Origin: Comamonadaceae bacterium
GTDB lineage: Bacteria; Pseudomonadota; Gammaproteobacteria; Burkholderiales; Burkholderiaceae
Length of the DNA: 8,412 bases
NCBI GenBank assembly: GCA_947374535.1
Contig: CANCCJ010000111.1
Coordinates: forward strand, 1-8,412
Reading direction: 5' to 3'
Below are positions 5,595 to 8,412 of the stretch, in pieces (position 1 is the first letter of the stretch; each line of letters starts with the position of its first letter). The notes beneath the pieces were generated by a model. The model did not search any database. It was not told the origin of the DNA and saw only the letters and a list, made by a program, of their open reading frames with translations. The translations under genes were made by a program, and so were the position numbers.

Positions 5595-8296
5595 AAGAGT
5601 TTCTTCAGTTGATAGATGGCGTCCAACGCATCGCGTGGACTGAGTTTGTCGGGGTCGATCTCGGCCAGCTTGGCTTGCAGAGGGCTCGGGCCCACATCGT
5701 CTTGCAACGGCGGTGGCGCAAACAGATCGACTTGCACCTTGGATGCATCAGCTCCCGCTTCGAGCGAGGCCAAGGCATGGCGGGCATGGCTGAGTACCGC
5801 GCCAGGCATGCCCGCCAAGCGGGCGACCTGAATACCGTAGCTGCGGCTGGCGGGGCCGGGCTGAATTTCGTGCAAAAACACAATGCTGGCCCCCGACTCA
5901 GCCGCACTCACATGCACGTTCACCGCAGCGCGGTGGTTGGCTGGGAACTCTGTGAGTTCAAAGTAATGCGTTGCAAACAGCGTGAAGGCTTGCGTCTTGT
6001 CATGCAAGTGCGTGGCAATGCCGCTGGCCAAGGCCAAGCCGTCAAAGGTGGAGGTGCCGCGGCCAATCTCGTCCATCAATACCAAGCTGTGCGGCGTGGC
6101 GGCGTGCAAGATTTGTGCTGCCTCGGTCATCTCCAGCATGAAGGTGGATTGCGCGTTGGCCAAATCGTCGGCCGCGCCAATGCGTGTGTGGATGGCGTCA
6201 ATCGGGCCTAAGCGGCACGCCGAGGCAGGCACATGGCTGCCGATGCTCGCCAATAAAACGATGAGGGCCACTTGGCGCATGTAGGTCGACTTACCGCCCA
6301 TGTTGGGGCCGGTGATGACTTGCATGCGGTGCAGATGGCCCAGCCGTGTGTCGTTGGCAATGAAGGTTTTGGCTGCACCCCCTGCGACCACGCCATGCGT
6401 CTCGGCCAAGCGGGCTTCCACCACGGGGTGGCGGCCTTGGGTGATGTCGATGCACGGTGTTTTCACAAACTCAGGCGCACACCAGCCCAGCGTGAGCGAG
6501 CGTTCAGCCAAGGCGCACAGCGCGTCGAGCGTGGCCACGGCTTGCGCCAAGCGGGTGAGGGCGGGCACAAAGGGTTGCAGCATGTCGAGCAGTTGCTCGA
6601 ACAAAAACTTCTCGCGCGCCAAGGCGCGTTCTTGGGCGCTGAGGGCTTTGTCTTCAAAGGTTTTCAGCTCTGGGGTGATGAAGCGCTCGGCGTTCTTCAA
6701 GGTTTGGCGGCGCGTGTAGTCGGCGGGTACTTTGTCGACTTGGCCTTGCGTGACCTCAATGTAAAAGCCGTGCACCTTGTTGAACTGCACGCGCAGGTTG
6801 GCGATGCCAGTGCGCTCGCGCTCGCGCGCTTCGAGTTCGAGCAAGAAGCCGTCGCAGTTGTTTTGAATGGCGCGCAGCTCATCCAAGTCAGCGTCATAGC
6901 CGTGGCCGATGACGCCACCATCGCGCACCAAGAGGGCGGGTTCGGGCAATAACGCGCGTTCTAGCAACGCACCGCATTCGGGAGGTACTCTCAAATCTTG
7001 AGCGATTTGTGCCAGCAAAGAGGGAGACAGAGCGCTCTGCGGAGGTAAAGGAGGAGCTGGCGTAGCCAGCGGGGGACACGCAGCAGAGTGCTCTGTCTCC
7101 CTCTTTGCTGATGTCGAGGAGATGGGAATGAGCGGCTGAATGCGCAAAGCCTTTTGGAGCGCTTGGCCGAGCGACACCAATTCACGCGGACGCACTTGGC
7201 GCAGCGACACGCGGGCGCTGATGCGCTGCACATCGCCTGAGCCTTTGAGAGCCTCGCGCAGCACTTTGTAGCTTTGGGTGCGCTTGTCTTGCAGTGCTTC
7301 AATGGCGGCCAAGCGGTGCATGGCTTGTGTACGGTCCCGCTCGGGCGAGAGCAGCCAGTTTTTGAGCTGGCGGCTGCCCATGCCCGTCATGCAGGTGTCG
7401 AGCAACGAGAACAAGGTGGGGGCGTCTTCGCCGCGCAGGGTTTGGGTCAGCTCCAAGTTGCGGCGGGTGGTGAGCGGCAGGTCGATCAGCGCATCGTTGC
7501 GCGCCACGTACACGCCGTGTACGTGCGTGAGGGCGCGGCCTTGGGTGTGTTCAGCGTAGGCCAACAGCGCAGCGGCGGCGGCATGGGCTTGCACCACGTC
7601 TTGCGCGTTCCACGCGTTGAGTGACGCGGCTTGCAAATGCTCCAGCAACTTGCGGCCACCCAATGCGGCATCAAACTGAAACGCGGGGCGTACTTGGGCG
7701 GGCAGGCCCAGTTGGGCGCAAAAGTTTTTGAGTTGTTGCTCGAACGCAGGGCTGACCTCGGCGCTGTAGATGATTTCGCTGGGGGCCACGCGGGCAATCC
7801 AGTTGGGCAGCTCGGCCGTGTCGCACTCGGCCAAATGCACCAAGCCTTGCGTGACGCTGAGCCACGCCAAGCCGCAACCTGCGCGGTCGCTTTGATGAAT
7901 AGCCAACACATAGGCTTCGGTTTTATCGCTCAAGAGCGCGCTGTCGGTCAGCGTGCCCGGCGTGACCACGCGCACCACTTTGCGTTCGACCGGGCCTTTG
8001 CTGGCGCCCACATCGCCCACTTGCTCGCAAATCGCTACGGATTCGCCCAGCTTGATGAGGCGTGAGAGATAGGTTTCGAGCGAATGAAACGGCACACCGG
8101 CCATCACCACAGGCTCGCCGTTGGACTGGCCGCGTTGCGTGAGCGTGATGTCGAGCAGGCGCGTGACCTTCTCTGCATCGGCAAAGAACAACTCGTAAAA
8201 GTCGCCCATGCGGTAGAACAACAGCGTCTCGGGGTGGTCAGCTTTGAGCCCCAAGTACTGCTGCATCATGGGGGTGTGCCCAGACAAATCACGCAT
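5591..8296 (-). CDS. mutS: DNA mismatch repair protein MutS
   Basis: MutS finds base mismatches and small loops, then recruits MutL using its ATPase. All domains are present in 901 residues (E. coli 853). The mismatch-reading Phe-X-Glu is in GDFYELF (F33, E35). Core and clamp regions include [19 protein letters not shown] (456-474) and [15 protein letters not shown] (505-519). The ATPase has Walker [10 protein letters not shown] (663-671), Walker B LVLMDE (738-743) and FATHYFE (774-780). QVDLF (855-859) fits a beta-clamp-binding motif, and [16 protein letters not shown] (886-901) fits the C-terminal tetramerisation helix. Residues 396-428 are a proline-rich insertion encoded by a palindromic element, which accounts for much of the extra length. 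ATG at 8296 gives the usual beta-proteobacterial N-terminus ([11 protein letters not shown]) and has a weak AGG seven bases upstream. The gene looks intact and is first in a block with Anbu and a hydrolase. Confidence 0.97.
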   Translation of the reverse strand: MRDLSGHTPMMQQYLGLKADHPETLLFYRMGDFYELFFADAEKVTRLLDITLTQRGQSNGEPVVMAGVPFHSLETYLSRLIKLGESVAICEQVGDVGASKGPVERKVVRVVTPGTLTDSALLSDKTEAYVLAIHQSDRAGCGLAWLSVTQGLVHLAECDTAELPNWIARVAPSEIIYSAEVSPAFEQQLKNFCAQLGLPAQVRPAFQFDAALGGRKLLEHLQAASLNAWNAQDVVQAHAAAAALLAYAEHTQGRALTHVHGVYVARNDALIDLPLTTRRNLELTQTLRGEDAPTLFSLLDTCMTGMGSRQLKNWLLSPERDRTQAMHRLAAIEALQDKRTQSYKVLREALKGSGDVQRISARVSLRQVRPRELVSLGQALQKALRIQPLIPISSTSAKRETEHSAACPPLATPAPPLPPQSALSPSLLAQIAQDLRVPPECGALLERALLPEPALLVRDGGVIGHGYDADLDELRAIQNNCDGFLLELEARERERTGIANLRVQFNKVHGFYIEVTQGQVDKVPADYTRRQTLKNAERFITPELKTFEDKALSAQERALAREKFLFEQLLDMLQPFVPALTRLAQAVATLDALCALAERSLTLGWCAPEFVKTPCIDITQGRHPVVEARLAETHGVVAGGAAKTFIANDTRLGHLHRMQVITGPNMGGKSTYMRQVALIVLLASIGSHVPASACRLGPIDAIHTRIGAADDLANAQSTFMLEMTEAAQILHAATPHSLVLMDEIGRGTSTFDGLALASGIATHLHDKTQAFTLFATHYFELTEFPANHRAAVNVHVSAAESGASIVFLHEIQPGPASRSYGIQVARLAGMPGAVLSHARHALASLEAGADASKVQVDLFAPPPLQDDVGPSPLQAKLAEIDPDKLSPRDALDAIYQLKKLL
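7013..7110. repeat. 98-bp palindromic element inserted in frame in mutS
   Basis: The left arm (7013-7040) and right arm (7083-7110) are 28-bp inverted copies with one mismatch (7034 against 7089). Pairing breaks at once outside the arms and at their inner ends, giving sharp edges. The 42-nt centre holds a second hairpin at 7056-7070. The left arm carries a perfect 12-bp palindrome (7028-7039). In the mutS frame it encodes residues 396-428, beginning SAKRETEH and ending ALSPSLL, with a Pro-rich middle. E. coli MutS has no comparable Pro-rich segment between the helix after RPRDL and the LLERAI helix. No clear target duplication was seen. There is no room for a transposase, so any movement would need one in trans. 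It resembles REP/MITE-like or Rickettsia-type palindromic elements in form only; no family membership is claimed. Confidence 0.85.
7056..7070. repeat. inner hairpin of the mutS palindromic element
   Basis: GCTGGC (7056-7061) and GCCAGC (7065-7070) form a perfect 6-bp stem with the loop GTA. It sits near the middle of the 42-nt centre of the larger palindrome, so the single strand can fold into a long stem topped by a second stem. Confidence 0.7.
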
Positions 8297-8322
8297 CGCA
8301 GTGCCTGCCAGAGTGTGTTGAC

Positions 8323-8412
8323 TTACAGTGGTGCGTCTGGCGCTTGGCGTGACAGACTCAAAGTCTTGGCTGCGGTGCTGGCGGCGCGCTTGTCTTCGGC
8401 ACCTGCAAACTT
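8323..8412 (-). CDS. possible 3' end of a gene upstream of mutS
   Basis: On the minus strand an open frame enters from the right edge, gives 29 residues ([18 protein letters not shown] and then [11 protein letters not shown]), and ends in TAA at 8325-8323, 26 bases before the mutS ATG. Codon choice (AAG, CAA, TTG/CTG, GCC) matches the neighbouring genes, and the spacing would suit an operon. The piece is too short for a family call. A competing plus-strand frame opening near 8315 is also unbroken to the edge, so the assignment is tentative. The remaining 26 bases before mutS show no clear promoter. Confidence 0.4.
   Translation of the reverse strand, partial: KFAGAEDKRAASTAAKTLSLSRQAPDAPL

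Noticed and set aside
6808..6840. Repeated GCTCGCG words
   Set aside because: They encode the conserved MutS stretch RERERTG and arise from repeated Arg/Glu codons.
6272..6952. Long plus-strand open frame (226 codons) opposite mutS
   Set aside because: It is a shadow of the high-GC mutS coding sequence on the other strand, with no family motif.
8354..8366. Small AGACT-CAA-AGTCT hairpin upstream of mutS
   Set aside because: Only 5 bp of stem with no T-run; too short to call an operator or terminator.
8315..8412. Plus-strand gene starting with GTG at 8315
   Set aside because: No ribosome-binding site, includes AGA, and gives no recognisable protein start; the minus-strand reading fits spacing and codon use slightly better, though neither is proven.

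Overview
The window looks like ordinary chromosome of a betaproteobacterium, most likely a Burkholderiales/Comamonadaceae relative (Limnohabitans-, Rhodoferax- or Polaromonas-like). This is inferred from the moderately high GC, the heavy use of TTG for leucine, the very tight gene packing, and the protein style of MutS, UppP and the RNB-domain ribonuclease. No rRNA, tRNA, CRISPR array or complete insertion sequence was seen.

Layout. Minus strand, 1-1543: a membrane-fusion (HlyD/MacA-type) adaptor gene is followed by the start of an ABC-exporter permease that runs off the left edge. The two genes overlap by the four bases ATGA. Plus strand, 1577-3945: a short RNB-domain exoribonuclease, then uppP (bacA), the undecaprenyl-diphosphate phosphatase that recycles the cell-wall lipid carrier. 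The adaptor and ribonuclease genes are divergent, with only about 33 bp between their starts. Minus strand, 3946-8296: an apparent operon mutS - proteasome-type protease (Anbu family) - alpha/beta hydrolase. The mutS stop and the Anbu start overlap as ATGA, and the hydrolase starts five bases after the Anbu stop. The hydrolase and uppP converge with stop codons directly abutting. At the right edge a possible 3' end of another minus-strand gene lies 26 bases before mutS. No gene-free stretch is longer than about 120 bases.

Most unusual element: inside mutS, at 7013-7110, is a 98-bp palindromic element. It has two 28-bp inverted arms with one mismatch, around a 42-nt centre that contains its own perfect 6-bp hairpin. 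It is translated in frame as a proline-rich segment of 33 residues, at a variable place in the MutS core domain. All three reading frames of the mutS-sense strand are open across it. This resembles the way Rickettsia palindromic elements sit inside proteins, and it is the best candidate here for an undescribed repeat family.

Other points: Anbu appears without its usual partners (alpha-E, ATP-grasp and transglutaminase-like genes) and is instead coupled to mutS. The ribonuclease lacks the usual N-terminal cold-shock domains and has Gln at one of the four acidic positions of the RNase II active site. Several short perfect hairpins lie inside coding regions.
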